This document shows positions 8,743 through 17,107 of a stretch of DNA of 64,000 nt, in pieces (the stretch's first letter is position 1; each line of letters starts with the position of its first letter). This stretch comes from VAZQ01 sp963725065. GTDB lineage: Bacteria; Pseudomonadota; Alphaproteobacteria; Rhizobiales; Xanthobacteraceae. The position numbers and the translations under genes were made by a program. Where the stretch lies: assembly GCA_963725065.1 (NCBI GenBank), contig CAVRXD010000021.1, forward strand, positions 62,001 through 126,000. Direction: 5' to 3'. The notes under the pieces are model-generated. The model saw only the letters and a program-made list of their open reading frames with translations. It was not told the origin of the DNA and made no database searches.

Positions 8743-9663
8743 ATGAAATCGATCTTCATCGACTGCAACAACCAGCTCGCCCCGGTGTTCGCCCGCGTGC
8801 GCCGGCCCGACGACCCGCCGATCGCGGTCAACACCGATCCGTTCAGCTCCGCCGATCTGCCGCGGCTCCTGGCCGGTTACGACATCTGCCTCGACGACCA
8901 TTCCTACATGCCGACCGAGGTCATGGCCGAATGCCGCGGGCTCAAGCACATCGTTTTCCTCGGCACCGGCGCCTCGAGCTACATGGACGTTCCGGCGCTG
9001 GCCGATCTCGGCATCACCGTGCACACCATCAAGGGCTATGGCGACATTGCGGTCGCCGAGCACACCATCGCGCTGATCTTCGCCTGCGGCCGCGGGCTCG
9101 CGCGGATGGACCGGGCCGTGCGCGCGGGGGTGTGGGACCCGCTCGAGAGCATGCAGCTCAACGGCAAGACACTCGGCCTGATCGGGCTCGGGGGTATCGG
9201 CCGGGAGGTGGCCCGGATCGCGCGCGGCATCGGAATGGAGGTGATCGCCTGGAACCGTTCACCGCGCCCCGACGCCGGCGTGCCGCTGGTCGCTCTCGAC
9301 GACCTGCTGGCGCGGGCCGACGTGATTTCGCTCCATCTTGCGCTCAACGACGAGACCCGCGGTCTCCTGGACGCGAAACGCCTGGCCCTTGCCAAGCCGG
9401 GCGTGATCCTGGTCAACACCGCGCGGGGCGCGCTGGTGGACGAGAACGCCCTGATCGACGCGATCGAGCGCGGCCACGTCCGCCACGCCGGCCTCGACGT
9501 CTTTCACGCCGAACCGCTCAAACCTGACCATCCCCTGGCACGGATGGAGAATGTGACGCTCACCTCCCACGCCGCCTTCCGCACCGTGGAAGCCTCGATG
9601 ACGCTGATGCGGCGGGCGATCGACATCGTCAAACGGATCGTCGCGCCGCCGCCTGCCGCTTGA
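8743..9663 (+). CDS. D-2-hydroxyacid dehydrogenase
   Basis: 306 residues of the D-isomer-specific 2-hydroxyacid dehydrogenase family, interconverting 2-oxo and D-2-hydroxy acids with NAD(P)H. GLGGIGREVARIARGIGMEV (read near 147-166) is the GxGxxG Rossmann motif; the catalytic Arg lies in NTARGALVDE, the Glu in the following GLDVFHAEP region, and the His in TSHAAFRT. ATG 8743 is preferred over the upstream in-frame start at 8698 because family members begin at MKSIFID. It is the first gene of the plus-strand catabolic block. Substrate unknown. Confidence 0.87.
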   Translation: MKSIFIDCNNQLAPVFARVRRPDDPPIAVNTDPFSSADLPRLLAGYDICLDDHSYMPTEVMAECRGLKHIVFLGTGASSYMDVPALADLGITVHTIKGYGDIAVAEHTIALIFACGRGLARMDRAVRAGVWDPLESMQLNGKTLGLIGLGGIGREVARIARGIGMEVIAWNRSPRPDAGVPLVALDDLLARADVISLHLALNDETRGLLDAKRLALAKPGVILVNTARGALVDENALIDAIERGHVRHAGLDVFHAEPLKPDHPLARMENVTLTSHAAFRTVEASMTLMRRAIDIVKRIVAPPPAA

Positions 9664-9742
9664 CCGGCGTCGCCGGGGCCGGCGTAATGAAACTTTCCGC
9701 CCGCTTTGCGGTTGTCATGAACTTGTCACGGGAAAGGGTTCC

Positions 9743-10816
9743 ATGGCCGATCAGACGACGACCTTGCCGACCGTTGCGGCGCACGGCGCAACGCGGCTCC
9801 CCTCCGTCGATGTGGACAGCTACAATGTCGAGTTGAAGGACGACGAAGGCTTCATTGGCGATCGCGCCAGCAAGGGAGCCTTCCGCGCCATCATGGACAA
9901 CTGGCGCAAGCCGCTGCGCAAGGCCGGCAACGACCCCTTCGGCGACGAGGCGACCGAGGACATCAGCAAGAAAAAGCTCGACGCACTGCTCACCGAGGGT
10001 GATCCCGAGGCAGCCGGCATCGTGCAAGGGGCGATCGAGGACTTCGCCCAGGAGCTTGCGCTCATCATCCGCCGCTACCTCAAGCTCAAGGCCTGGCGCG
10101 ATACCGAACGGATCGTGGTTGGCGGCGGCTTCCGCGGCAGCCGGGTGGGTGAGCTCGCCATCGGCCGGACGTCGGTCATTCTCAAGGCCGACAAGGTCGC
10201 CATCGATCTGGTGCCCATCCGCCATGAGCCCGACGAGGCCGGTCTGATCGGCGCGGTGCATCTGGCGCCGACATGGATGTTCGAGGCCCATGATGCGATC
10301 CTGGCCGTCGACATCGGCGGCACCAATATCCGGGCCGGCGTGGTCGCCCTCAACCTGAAGAAGGCCTCTGATCTTTCCAAGGCGGCGGTCTGGAAGTTCG
10401 AGCTGTGGCGGCACGGAGACGAGAAGAAACTCACGCGCGAAGACGCGGTCGACGAGCTGGTCGGAATGCTCAAGGGGCTGATCACGCGCGCGGGCAAGGA
10501 GGGACTGCGGCTCGCGCCGTTCATCGGCATCGGATGCCCCGGCATCATTGAATCGGACGGCACCATCGACCGCGGCGCCCAGAACCTGCCGGGCAACTGG
10601 GAGAGCAGCCGCTTCAATTTGCCGCTCAGCCTGCACAAGGCCATTCCCAAGATCGGGGAGCACGAGACCGCTGTGCTGTTGCACAATGATGCGGTGGTGC
10701 AGGGGCTGAGCGAGACGCCGTTCATGAGCGACGTGAAGCATTGGGGCGCGCTGACGATCGGCACCGGGCTCGGCAACGCCCGCTTCACCAACCGGGCGTC
10801 GGCCGGCAAGGATTGA
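9743..10816 (+). CDS. ROK-family sugar-kinase-like protein with apparently permuted domain order
   Basis: 357 residues. ROK motifs are present but in swapped order. The features normally found at the C-terminal end come first: RIVVGGGF at 123-130 and EAGLIGAVHLA at 165-175. The N-terminal features come second: the phosphate loop DIGGT at 190-194, GIGCPG at 262-267, catalytic-type Asp in HNDA (316) and GTGLG at 340-344. The zinc motif CxCGxxGCxE that lies between the halves in normal ROK proteins is missing, and the protein begins and ends about where it would be. Start ATG 9743 has GGAAAGGG upstream. Possibly a sugar kinase or sensor; substrate unknown. Confidence 0.8.
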   Translation: MADQTTTLPTVAAHGATRLPSVDVDSYNVELKDDEGFIGDRASKGAFRAIMDNWRKPLRKAGNDPFGDEATEDISKKKLDALLTEGDPEAAGIVQGAIEDFAQELALIIRRYLKLKAWRDTERIVVGGGFRGSRVGELAIGRTSVILKADKVAIDLVPIRHEPDEAGLIGAVHLAPTWMFEAHDAILAVDIGGTNIRAGVVALNLKKASDLSKAAVWKFELWRHGDEKKLTREDAVDELVGMLKGLITRAGKEGLRLAPFIGIGCPGIIESDGTIDRGAQNLPGNWESSRFNLPLSLHKAIPKIGEHETAVLLHNDAVVQGLSETPFMSDVKHWGALTIGTGLGNARFTNRASAGKD

Positions 10817-10822
10817 CGACCC

Positions 10823-10859
10823 GCTCCCAGCGGCCACAATGCCCAAAAAGCCGCTGGGA
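10823..10859 (+). promoter_or_regulatory. Perfect inverted repeat covering the ribosome binding site of the next gene
   Basis: CTCCCAGCGGC (10823-10833) pairs perfectly with GCCGCTGGGAG (10849-10859) across a 15-base loop. The right arm contains most of the Shine-Dalgarno sequence GGGAGG (10855-10860) used by the TTG start at 10868, so a folded transcript would hide it. The left arm begins six bases after the ROK stop codon. There is no T-run after the stem, so it is not a standard intrinsic terminator. Confidence 0.65.
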
Positions 10860-10867
10860 GGAACGGA

Positions 10868-11710
10868 TTGAAGCCAGCACCTTTTGCCTATGCCAAGGCT
10901 CGCTCGGTCGCGCACGCGATCGAATTGCTGGCGAACGACGACGCGCGCCTCCTCGCCGGCGGACAGAGCCTGATCGCGACGCTCAATATGCGATTGAGCC
11001 ATCCCTCCTTGCTCGTCGACATCAACGGCGTGGGCGGTCTCGATGAAATCTCGTCGAACGACGGGCATATCGAAATCGGCGCGCTGGTCCGCCATGCGCA
11101 AGCCGAGCGCTCTGCCGAGCTCGGCAGGCGCGCGCCACTCATCGCGTTGGCCATGCCGCATATCGGGCATCCCGCGATCCGCAATCGCGGCACCATCGGC
11201 GGTTCGGTCGCGTTCGCCGATCCCGCCGCCGAGTTGCCGGCGTGCGTGCTCGCCCTTGGTGGCGAGCTGGCGATCGCCGGACCGCAGGGATCCCGGGTGG
11301 TCAAGGCCGACGATTTCTTCAAAGGCCTGTTCGAAACCGCACTCACCACCCATGACGTGCTCACGTCCATCCGCATTCCCGCAGCCGGCGCCCAGACCCG
11401 TGTCGGCTTCGCGGAGTTCGCGCGCCGTCACGGCGACTATGCCATGGTGGGACTTGCCGCCAGCGCGCGCGCGGACGGCAAGCGCCTCCGCGATCTGCGC
11501 CTGGCCTATTTCGGCGTAGGCTCCACGCCGGTCCGCGCACACCATGCCGAGCCGGCACTGGCGGACGGCGACATCGACGCGGCGGTGCGCGCGCTCGCGC
11601 AGGACCTGAACCCGCCCGACGACGTGCAAGCGTCGGGCGCAGTGAAAACCCATCTCGCCGGCGTGCTGCTCAGGCGCGTCGCTCGCCAGCTCGATCGGGC
11701 GTTGTCATGA
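10868..11710 (+). CDS. Molybdenum hydroxylase, FAD-binding medium subunit (CoxM-like)
   Basis: 280 residues. AGGQSLIATLNMR from about residue 30 and NRGTIGGSVAFADPAAELPA from about 100 are the two FAD-binding signatures of xanthine dehydrogenase/CO dehydrogenase medium subunits. It passes electrons from the 2Fe-2S subunit to an acceptor. The start is TTG 10868, supported by GGGAGG seven bases upstream; no ATG or GTG fits the conserved N-terminus KPAPFAYAKA. It is the first gene of a three-gene operon and its stop overlaps the small-subunit start (ATGA). Confidence 0.9.
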   Translation: MKPAPFAYAKARSVAHAIELLANDDARLLAGGQSLIATLNMRLSHPSLLVDINGVGGLDEISSNDGHIEIGALVRHAQAERSAELGRRAPLIALAMPHIGHPAIRNRGTIGGSVAFADPAAELPACVLALGGELAIAGPQGSRVVKADDFFKGLFETALTTHDVLTSIRIPAAGAQTRVGFAEFARRHGDYAMVGLAASARADGKRLRDLRLAYFGVGSTPVRAHHAEPALADGDIDAAVRALAQDLNPPDDVQASGAVKTHLAGVLLRRVARQLDRALS

Positions 11711-12201
11711 ACGCACAGGTCCACGACATCATCATGACCGTGAACGGCGAGGAGACCCGCGCGACCGTTGACGCGCGCAAGACGCTGGTGGACTTCCTGC
11801 GCGATGACGCTGCATTGACGGGCAGCCATATCGGCTGCGAGCACGGCGTCTGCGGCGCCTGCAGCGTGCGTGTCGACGGAGCGGTGGTGCGCGGCTGCCT
11901 GATGCTCGCCGTACAATGTGACGGTGCGCGCGTCGAGACGATCGAGGGCGTGGCCGAAACGGACGAGATCACCGATCTGCAGGAGGCATTCATCGCGCGC
12001 AACGCACTCCAGTGCGGCTACTGCACGCCGGGCATGCTGCTGACGGCGCAGGAGCTGCTGGCCGCCGGCGGCGTCCCGAGCCGCGAACAAATCCGCGTGC
12101 ATCTCTCCGGCAACTACTGCCGCTGTACCGGCTATCAGGCGATCGTGGATGCGGTGGAAGCCGTCGCGAAGGCGCGGCACTCTTCGCAGGGAACGCGATG
12201 A
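11707..12201 (+). CDS. Molybdenum hydroxylase, 2Fe-2S small subunit (CoxS-like)
   Basis: 164 residues with eight conserved cysteines for two 2Fe-2S clusters: C44, C49, C52 and C64 in the plant-ferredoxin-like N-terminal domain (GCEHGVCGACSV), and C103, C106, C138 and C140 in the helical C-terminal domain (QCGYCTPG and YCRCTGY). It carries electrons from the molybdenum cofactor to FAD. It overlaps both neighbours by four bases (ATGA), a sign of tightly coupled synthesis of the complex. Confidence 0.93.
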   Translation: MNAQVHDIIMTVNGEETRATVDARKTLVDFLRDDAALTGSHIGCEHGVCGACSVRVDGAVVRGCLMLAVQCDGARVETIEGVAETDEITDLQEAFIARNALQCGYCTPGMLLTAQELLAAGGVPSREQIRVHLSGNYCRCTGYQAIVDAVEAVAKARHSSQGTR

Positions 12202-14594
12202 AAATCACCGACAACTCGCCCCCTACGCTCTCGGCCCTCGACCGGCCGAACTCCTATATCGGCAGATCGGTGCCGCGGCCCAATCTCGCGCGGCTCACTC
12301 GTGGTCGCGCCCAGTTCGTGAGTGATGTGACGCTGCCGCGCATGGCGCACGTGGCCTTCGTCCGCTCGCCCCACGCCCACGCGCGCATCACGGCGATCGC
12401 GACGGCCGCGGCGAAGACGTCGCCGGGCGTCATCGCGGTGGTGACCGGCGCTGAATTGGCGAAGGTCATCACGCCCTGGGTCGGCGTTCTCACCCACCTC
12501 AAGGGCATCAAATCGGCGCCGCAGCATGCAATTGCGGTCGAGCGCGCGTGCTGGCAAGGCGAGGCGGTATGCGCGGTGGTCGCGCGCACACGGGCCGAAG
12601 CCGAGGATGGCTGCGAGCTGGTGGATGTCGGCTACGAGGAATTGCCGGCGGTCACCGATGCCGAGACCGCGCTCGACGCCGGCACGCCAGTCATCCATCC
12701 CGAACTTGGCGACAATCTCACCTTCGAACGCGTGCTTGTCGCCGGCGACCCCGACCAGGGCTTCAAGGACGCCGATGCGGTGGTGGAGACGACGTTCGTG
12801 TTCGGGCGTCACACCGGGGTCACCAATGAGGCGCGCGCCATCGTCGCCGATTGGAACCCGGGCGACGAGCGGCTCACCGTCTATCAAGGCACCCAGGCTC
12901 CGCACATGATGCAGAACCTGTTCGCCAAGCACCTCGAACTCGAGGAGCATCAGGTCCGCGTCCTGACCAAGGACGTCGGCGGCTCGTTCGGCATCAAGGT
13001 CCATACTTATGCCGACGAGATGGCGACGGTTGCGCTTTCGAAACTGCTCAAGCGTCCGATCAAGTTCGTCGCCGATCGCATCGAGAGCTTCGTCACCGAT
13101 ATCCATGCCCGCGATCACCGCGTGAAGGCGAAGATCGGCGTCAAGAGCGACGGCAGCATCACCGCCTGGGAGATCGATGACCTCACCGGCATCGGTCCTT
13201 ACTCGGTCTATCCGCGCACCTCGGGCATTGAGGCCAATCAGATCGTCAATCTCACCGGAGGGCCGTATACCTGCCCGAACTACCGCGCCCGCGCCCGCGT
13301 GGTGTTCCAGAACAAGAACGTCATGTGCCAGTACCGTGCGGTCGGCCATCCGATCGCAACCGCGGTGACGGAGGGACTGGTCGAGCTTGCGGCCGCGCAG
13401 ATCGGCATGGACCCGCTGGAAATCCGGCGCCGCAATCTCATTCCTGACGACGCCCATCCGTCCAGCGGTCCCTCGGGCATCAAGTTCGAGGCGCTGTCGC
13501 ATCACGAAAGCCTTGCTCATCTCGATGCCATGATGAACTACGCCGGGCTGCGCGCCGAACAGAAGCGGCTCCGCGCGCAAGGCATCCATCGCGGCATCGG
13601 ATTTGCGTCCTTCGTCGAAGTGACCAATCCGAGCGCCGCCTTCTACGGTATCGGCGGTGCGAAGATCTCGGCACAGGACGGCGTCACCATCAGGCTCGAC
13701 GCGCAGGGCGCGATCATCTGCCAGACCGGCGTGACCGAGCAGGGCCAGGGCGCCGAAGCCGTCATCGCGCAGGTCGCGGCCTCGTCCTTCGGCGTGCCGA
13801 TCGAGCGCGTGCGCATCATCACCGGAGACACCGACAACACGCCCTATGGCGGCGGCACCTGGGCTTCGCGCGCGGCCGGCATCGGCGGGGAAGCGGCCTG
13901 GCAGGCCGGCAAGGCGCTACGCGCCAACGTGCTCGCCTGCGCCGCGTCGATCTTGCAGGCCAAGCCCGAACACCTCGACATCCGCAATGGCGCAATTGTC
14001 GATTCCGGCACCGGCACGGAGCGCCTCCCGTTGCATGAGCTCGCCCGTATTGCCTATTTCCGCCCGGACACGCTGCCGCCGGGCTTCCAGGCCGAGCTGA
14101 TGGCCACGCGCCATTACGTGCCGCGGGCATGGCCGTTCGCATTCACCAACGGCATCCAGGCCAGCTACCTGGAGGTCGACATCGAGTCCGGCTTCGTCAC
14201 GCTGCTCAAGCACTGGTGCGTGGAAGATTGCGGCACCGTGATCAACCCGCAGCTCGTCGACGAGCAGATCCGCGGCGGCGTGGTGCAGGGTCTCGGCGGG
14301 GCGCTGTTCGAGCACTGCATCTACGACGAGCGCGGGCAACTCACCAACGGCAACATGGCGGACTATCTGGTGCCGATGGCCGCCGAAATGCCCGACATCG
14401 AGATCGGCCACGTGGTCACCCCGACCGCGGACTCCGAACTGGGCGCCAAGGGCGCCGGTGAGGCCGGCACCGCCGGCGCGCCGGGCGCGGTCATGAACGC
14501 CATCAACGATGCGCTACGACCGCTCGGTGCCAAGCCGCTCACCGACATGCCGTTCACGCCGGGGCGCATCTTGCAGGCGCTTGATCGCGTCTAG
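12198..14594 (+). CDS. Molybdenum hydroxylase, large molybdopterin-binding subunit (CoxL-like)
   Basis: 798 residues from ATG 12198, which overlaps the small-subunit stop; the longer open frame from 12012 only shadows that gene. The order is an N-terminal aldehyde oxidase/xanthine dehydrogenase a/b hammerhead domain, then the molybdopterin-binding domains with GGSFGIK, GQGAEAV and GGGTWASRAAG. The base Glu lies in GAKGAGEAGTAG near 755. The active-site loop reads CQYRAVGHP, not the AYxCSFR loop of form I CO dehydrogenase, so it probably hydroxylates an aldehyde, aromatic or N-heterocycle. Confidence 0.92.
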   Translation: MKITDNSPPTLSALDRPNSYIGRSVPRPNLARLTRGRAQFVSDVTLPRMAHVAFVRSPHAHARITAIATAAAKTSPGVIAVVTGAELAKVITPWVGVLTHLKGIKSAPQHAIAVERACWQGEAVCAVVARTRAEAEDGCELVDVGYEELPAVTDAETALDAGTPVIHPELGDNLTFERVLVAGDPDQGFKDADAVVETTFVFGRHTGVTNEARAIVADWNPGDERLTVYQGTQAPHMMQNLFAKHLELEEHQVRVLTKDVGGSFGIKVHTYADEMATVALSKLLKRPIKFVADRIESFVTDIHARDHRVKAKIGVKSDGSITAWEIDDLTGIGPYSVYPRTSGIEANQIVNLTGGPYTCPNYRARARVVFQNKNVMCQYRAVGHPIATAVTEGLVELAAAQIGMDPLEIRRRNLIPDDAHPSSGPSGIKFEALSHHESLAHLDAMMNYAGLRAEQKRLRAQGIHRGIGFASFVEVTNPSAAFYGIGGAKISAQDGVTIRLDAQGAIICQTGVTEQGQGAEAVIAQVAASSFGVPIERVRIITGDTDNTPYGGGTWASRAAGIGGEAAWQAGKALRANVLACAASILQAKPEHLDIRNGAIVDSGTGTERLPLHELARIAYFRPDTLPPGFQAELMATRHYVPRAWPFAFTNGIQASYLEVDIESGFVTLLKHWCVEDCGTVINPQLVDEQIRGGVVQGLGGALFEHCIYDERGQLTNGNMADYLVPMAAEMPDIEIGHVVTPTADSELGAKGAGEAGTAGAPGAVMNAINDALRPLGAKPLTDMPFTPGRILQALDRV

Positions 14595-14673
14595 CCCTTT
14601 TTCCCGCGAAGATTGCGGGTCGGGGACCGGCTTGCTAGGCAGATCGTGCAAGAGCATGGGAAGGAACGCGCGG

Positions 14674-15627
14674 ATGAACATCAAGGTGGGCAGACAGGCG
14701 ATCTCCGAAGCGACGGAGAAGCTCAAGAACTGGGGGCGGTGGGGCAACGACGACCAGATCGGCACGCTCAATCACGTGCGGCCCGAGGATATCGTCAAGG
14801 CCGCCGGCCTGATCCGCAGGGGCAAGGCGTTCGCGCTCGGCATCCCGCTCGATGCCAACGGCCCGCAGACCGGCCTGTTCGGCGGGCGCTTCAATCCCAT
14901 CCACCAGATGCTCGCGACCGGCACCGACGCCATCGCCGGCCGGCAGGACTGGAACAAGATTCGCTACGCCGACGATACGCTCAATTTGTGTGTGCAAGGC
15001 GCTACCCACTGGGATGCGCTCGGGCACGTGTTCTACGAGGACAAGGCCTATAACGGCCATGACGCCAAGCTCATCGACGCACGGGGGCTGAGCGTGCTCG
15101 GGATCGAGCATTCCAGGAACAAGATGATCGGACGCGGCGTGCTGCTGGACATCGCCCGCTTCCGCGGCGTCGACTGGCTCGCCGATGGCGAAGGCATCTC
15201 GAACGACGAGCTCGACCAATGCGCCAAGAAACAGAAGGTCGAGATCGGGCGTGGCGACTTCGTCATCATCCGCACCGGACAGATGGAGCGCTGCCTCGAG
15301 GAAAAGAAGTGGGGCGGCTACGCCGGCGGCGATGCGCCGGGCGTCAAATTCGAGAACTGCTACTGGTGCCAGGACAAGGAGATCGCCGCGATCTGCACGG
15401 ACACCTGGGGCGTCGAGGTGCGGCCGAACGAGACCACGGAGGCCAACCAGCCCTGGCATTGGGTGGTGATCCCGGCCATGGGCCTGTGCATGGGCGAAAT
15501 CTTCTACCTCAAGGAGCTGGCGGAGGATTGCGCGGCCGACAAGGTCTACGAATTCTTCTTCTGCGGCCCGCCGTTGATCATCACCGGCGGCACCGGCTCG
15601 CCGATCAATCCGCAGGCGATCAAGTAA
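14674..15627 (+). CDS. Cyclase-family metal-dependent hydrolase (kynurenine-formamidase fold)
   Basis: 317 residues of the cyclase family (PF04199). The metal-binding motif appears as THWDALGH, with His and Asp ligands. Family members hydrolyse amides or lactones, for example N-formylkynurenine or isatin. ATG 14674 follows GGAAGGAA with usable spacing; the longer open frame from 14509 overlaps the large-subunit gene and is not needed. It lies 79 bases after the molybdenum hydroxylase operon, so it may act on its product; that link is inferred from position. Confidence 0.87.
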   Translation: MNIKVGRQAISEATEKLKNWGRWGNDDQIGTLNHVRPEDIVKAAGLIRRGKAFALGIPLDANGPQTGLFGGRFNPIHQMLATGTDAIAGRQDWNKIRYADDTLNLCVQGATHWDALGHVFYEDKAYNGHDAKLIDARGLSVLGIEHSRNKMIGRGVLLDIARFRGVDWLADGEGISNDELDQCAKKQKVEIGRGDFVIIRTGQMERCLEEKKWGGYAGGDAPGVKFENCYWCQDKEIAAICTDTWGVEVRPNETTEANQPWHWVVIPAMGLCMGEIFYLKELAEDCAADKVYEFFFCGPPLIITGGTGSPINPQAIK

Positions 15628-15653
15628 GCTAAACTGAGCTCTACTGTCTCCCC

Positions 15654-15770
15654 GTCACCCTGAGGTGCGACCCCGGCCTCTTGAGCCGGGGGAGCCTCGA
15701 AAGGGCGACGGCCGGGGTGGTATGCCCGTCATCCTTCGAGGGCCGCCTGCGGCGGCCACCTCAGGACGAC
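15654..15770. repeat. Extended intergenic palindrome, GTCACCCTGAGGTG family (copy 1)
   Basis: GTCACCCTGAGGTG at the left end is mirrored by CACCTCAGGACGAC at the right end, with internal hairpins (CCCCGGC/GCCGGGG and GGCCGCC/GGCGGCC). The arms also contain CCTCGAAAGGGCGACGG and CCGTCATCCTTCGAGG, which pair imperfectly. A second copy is at 24239-24354. Non-coding, between the cyclase and HisD-like genes. Confidence 0.75.
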
Positions 15771-15792
15771 GGCGACAGAATGGAGGTGCCCC

Positions 15793-17100
15793 ATGGCCCG
15801 CTATCTCAAGCGCGGAATGGACGCGAGCGCGATCAAGGCCGCCGATGCCAAGGTGCGCGCGACAGTCGAGCAGATCCTCGAGCAGATCGAGACCGGCGGC
15901 GATGCTGCCGTGCGCGAGCTGTCACAGCAATTCGACAACTGGTCGCCGCCCTCGTTCAAGCTCGCCGCCTCCGAGGTCGAACGCGCGATTTCGCAGGTGG
16001 CCAAGCGCGACCTCGACGACATCAAGTTCGCGCAGGCGCAGGTGCGCAATTTCGCGCAGAAGCAGAAAGAGACCCTGCGCGACCTGGAGGTCGAGACGCT
16101 GCCCGGCGTGGTGCTCGGACACAGCCACATCCCGGTGAATTCGATCGGCTGCTACGTGCCGGGCGGGCGCTATCCCATGGTCGCCTCGGCCCACATGTCG
16201 ATCGTGACCGCGCGCGTCGCGGGGGTGAAGCGCATCGCCGCCTGCGCACCGCCGTTCAAGGGCGGCCCGCATCCCGCCATCGTTGCCGCCATGCATTTCG
16301 GCGGCGCCGACGACATCTACGTGCTCGGCGGCGTGCAGGCAGTCGCCGCCATGGCGCTGGGCACCGCGACGATCCCTGCCGTCGACATGATCGTCGGACC
16401 CGGCAACGCCTATGTGGCGGAAGCCAAGCGCCAGCTCTTCGGCCGCGTCGGCATCGATCTGCTCGCGGGCCCCACCGAAACGCTGGTCATCGCCGATGAC
16501 AGCGTGGACGGCGAGCTTTGCGCCACCGATCTCCTCGGTCAGGCCGAGCACGGCCCGACCTCGCCGGCCATCCTCATCACCAATTCGGAGAAGCTGGCGC
16601 GTGACACCATGCGCGAGATCGAGCGGCTGCTCGCGATCCTTCCCACCGCCGAGGCCGCGGGGAAGGCCTGGGCCGACTTCGGCGAGGTGATCGTGTGCGA
16701 GGACGAAGCGGAGATGGTGCGCGAGGCCGATCGCATCGCTTCCGAGCACGTGCAGGTGATGACGCGCGATCCCGATTACTTCCTCGCCAATATGAGGAAT
16801 TACGGCTCGCTGTTTCTGGGGGCGCGCACCAACGTCGCCTATGGCGACAAGGTGATCGGAACCAACCATACGCTGCCGACCAAGAAGGCCGCGCGCTACA
16901 CCGGCGGCCTGTGGGTGGGGAAATTCCTCAAGACCTGCACCTACCAGAAGGTGCTCACCGACGAAGCGTCGGCGCTGATCGGCGAATACTGCTCGCGGCT
17001 ATGCATTCTCGAGGGCTTCTCCGCCCATGCCGAACAGGCCAATGTGCGCGTGCGCCGCTACGGCGGCCGCAACGTGCCCTACGCCCAGGCAGCGGAGTGA
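15793..17100 (+). CDS. Histidinol-dehydrogenase-family dehydrogenase (HisD/HpsN-like)
   Basis: 435 residues with full HisD architecture. GCYVPGGRYP, LAGPTETLVIADD, GQAEHGPTSPA (Gln and His zinc ligands), SEHVQV, GDKVIGTNHTLPT (Asp ligand region) and EGFSAHAEQ (final His ligand) are all present, so two-step NAD-dependent alcohol oxidation is plausible. No other his gene is nearby and the neighbours are catabolic, which favours a HisD paralog such as sulfopropanediol dehydrogenase HpsN over histidine synthesis. The start follows GGAGGTGCCCC. The next gene begins eight bases after the stop, so they are probably co-transcribed. Confidence 0.85.
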   Translation: MARYLKRGMDASAIKAADAKVRATVEQILEQIETGGDAAVRELSQQFDNWSPPSFKLAASEVERAISQVAKRDLDDIKFAQAQVRNFAQKQKETLRDLEVETLPGVVLGHSHIPVNSIGCYVPGGRYPMVASAHMSIVTARVAGVKRIAACAPPFKGGPHPAIVAAMHFGGADDIYVLGGVQAVAAMALGTATIPAVDMIVGPGNAYVAEAKRQLFGRVGIDLLAGPTETLVIADDSVDGELCATDLLGQAEHGPTSPAILITNSEKLARDTMREIERLLAILPTAEAAGKAWADFGEVIVCEDEAEMVREADRIASEHVQVMTRDPDYFLANMRNYGSLFLGARTNVAYGDKVIGTNHTLPTKKAARYTGGLWVGKFLKTCTYQKVLTDEASALIGEYCSRLCILEGFSAHAEQANVRVRRYGGRNVPYAQAAE

Positions 17101-17107
17101 GCGCTCG

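Noticed and set aside
9629..11653. 674-codon minus-strand open frame
   Set aside because: Antisense to the ROK-like and CoxM-like genes, both with clear motifs; no domain or ribosome binding site.
12012..12197. N-terminal extension of the CoxL-like gene
   Set aside because: It only shadows the 2Fe-2S subunit gene; ATG 12198 overlaps that gene's stop as in other such operons.
12198..14594. Form I CO dehydrogenase
   Set aside because: The AYxCSFR active-site loop is absent; the loop reads CQYRAVGHP, pointing to another molybdenum hydroxylase.
15793..17100. Assignment of this gene as the housekeeping hisD
   Set aside because: No his genes nearby and a catabolic setting; a HisD paralog is more likely, though the active-site residues do not exclude histidinol oxidation.
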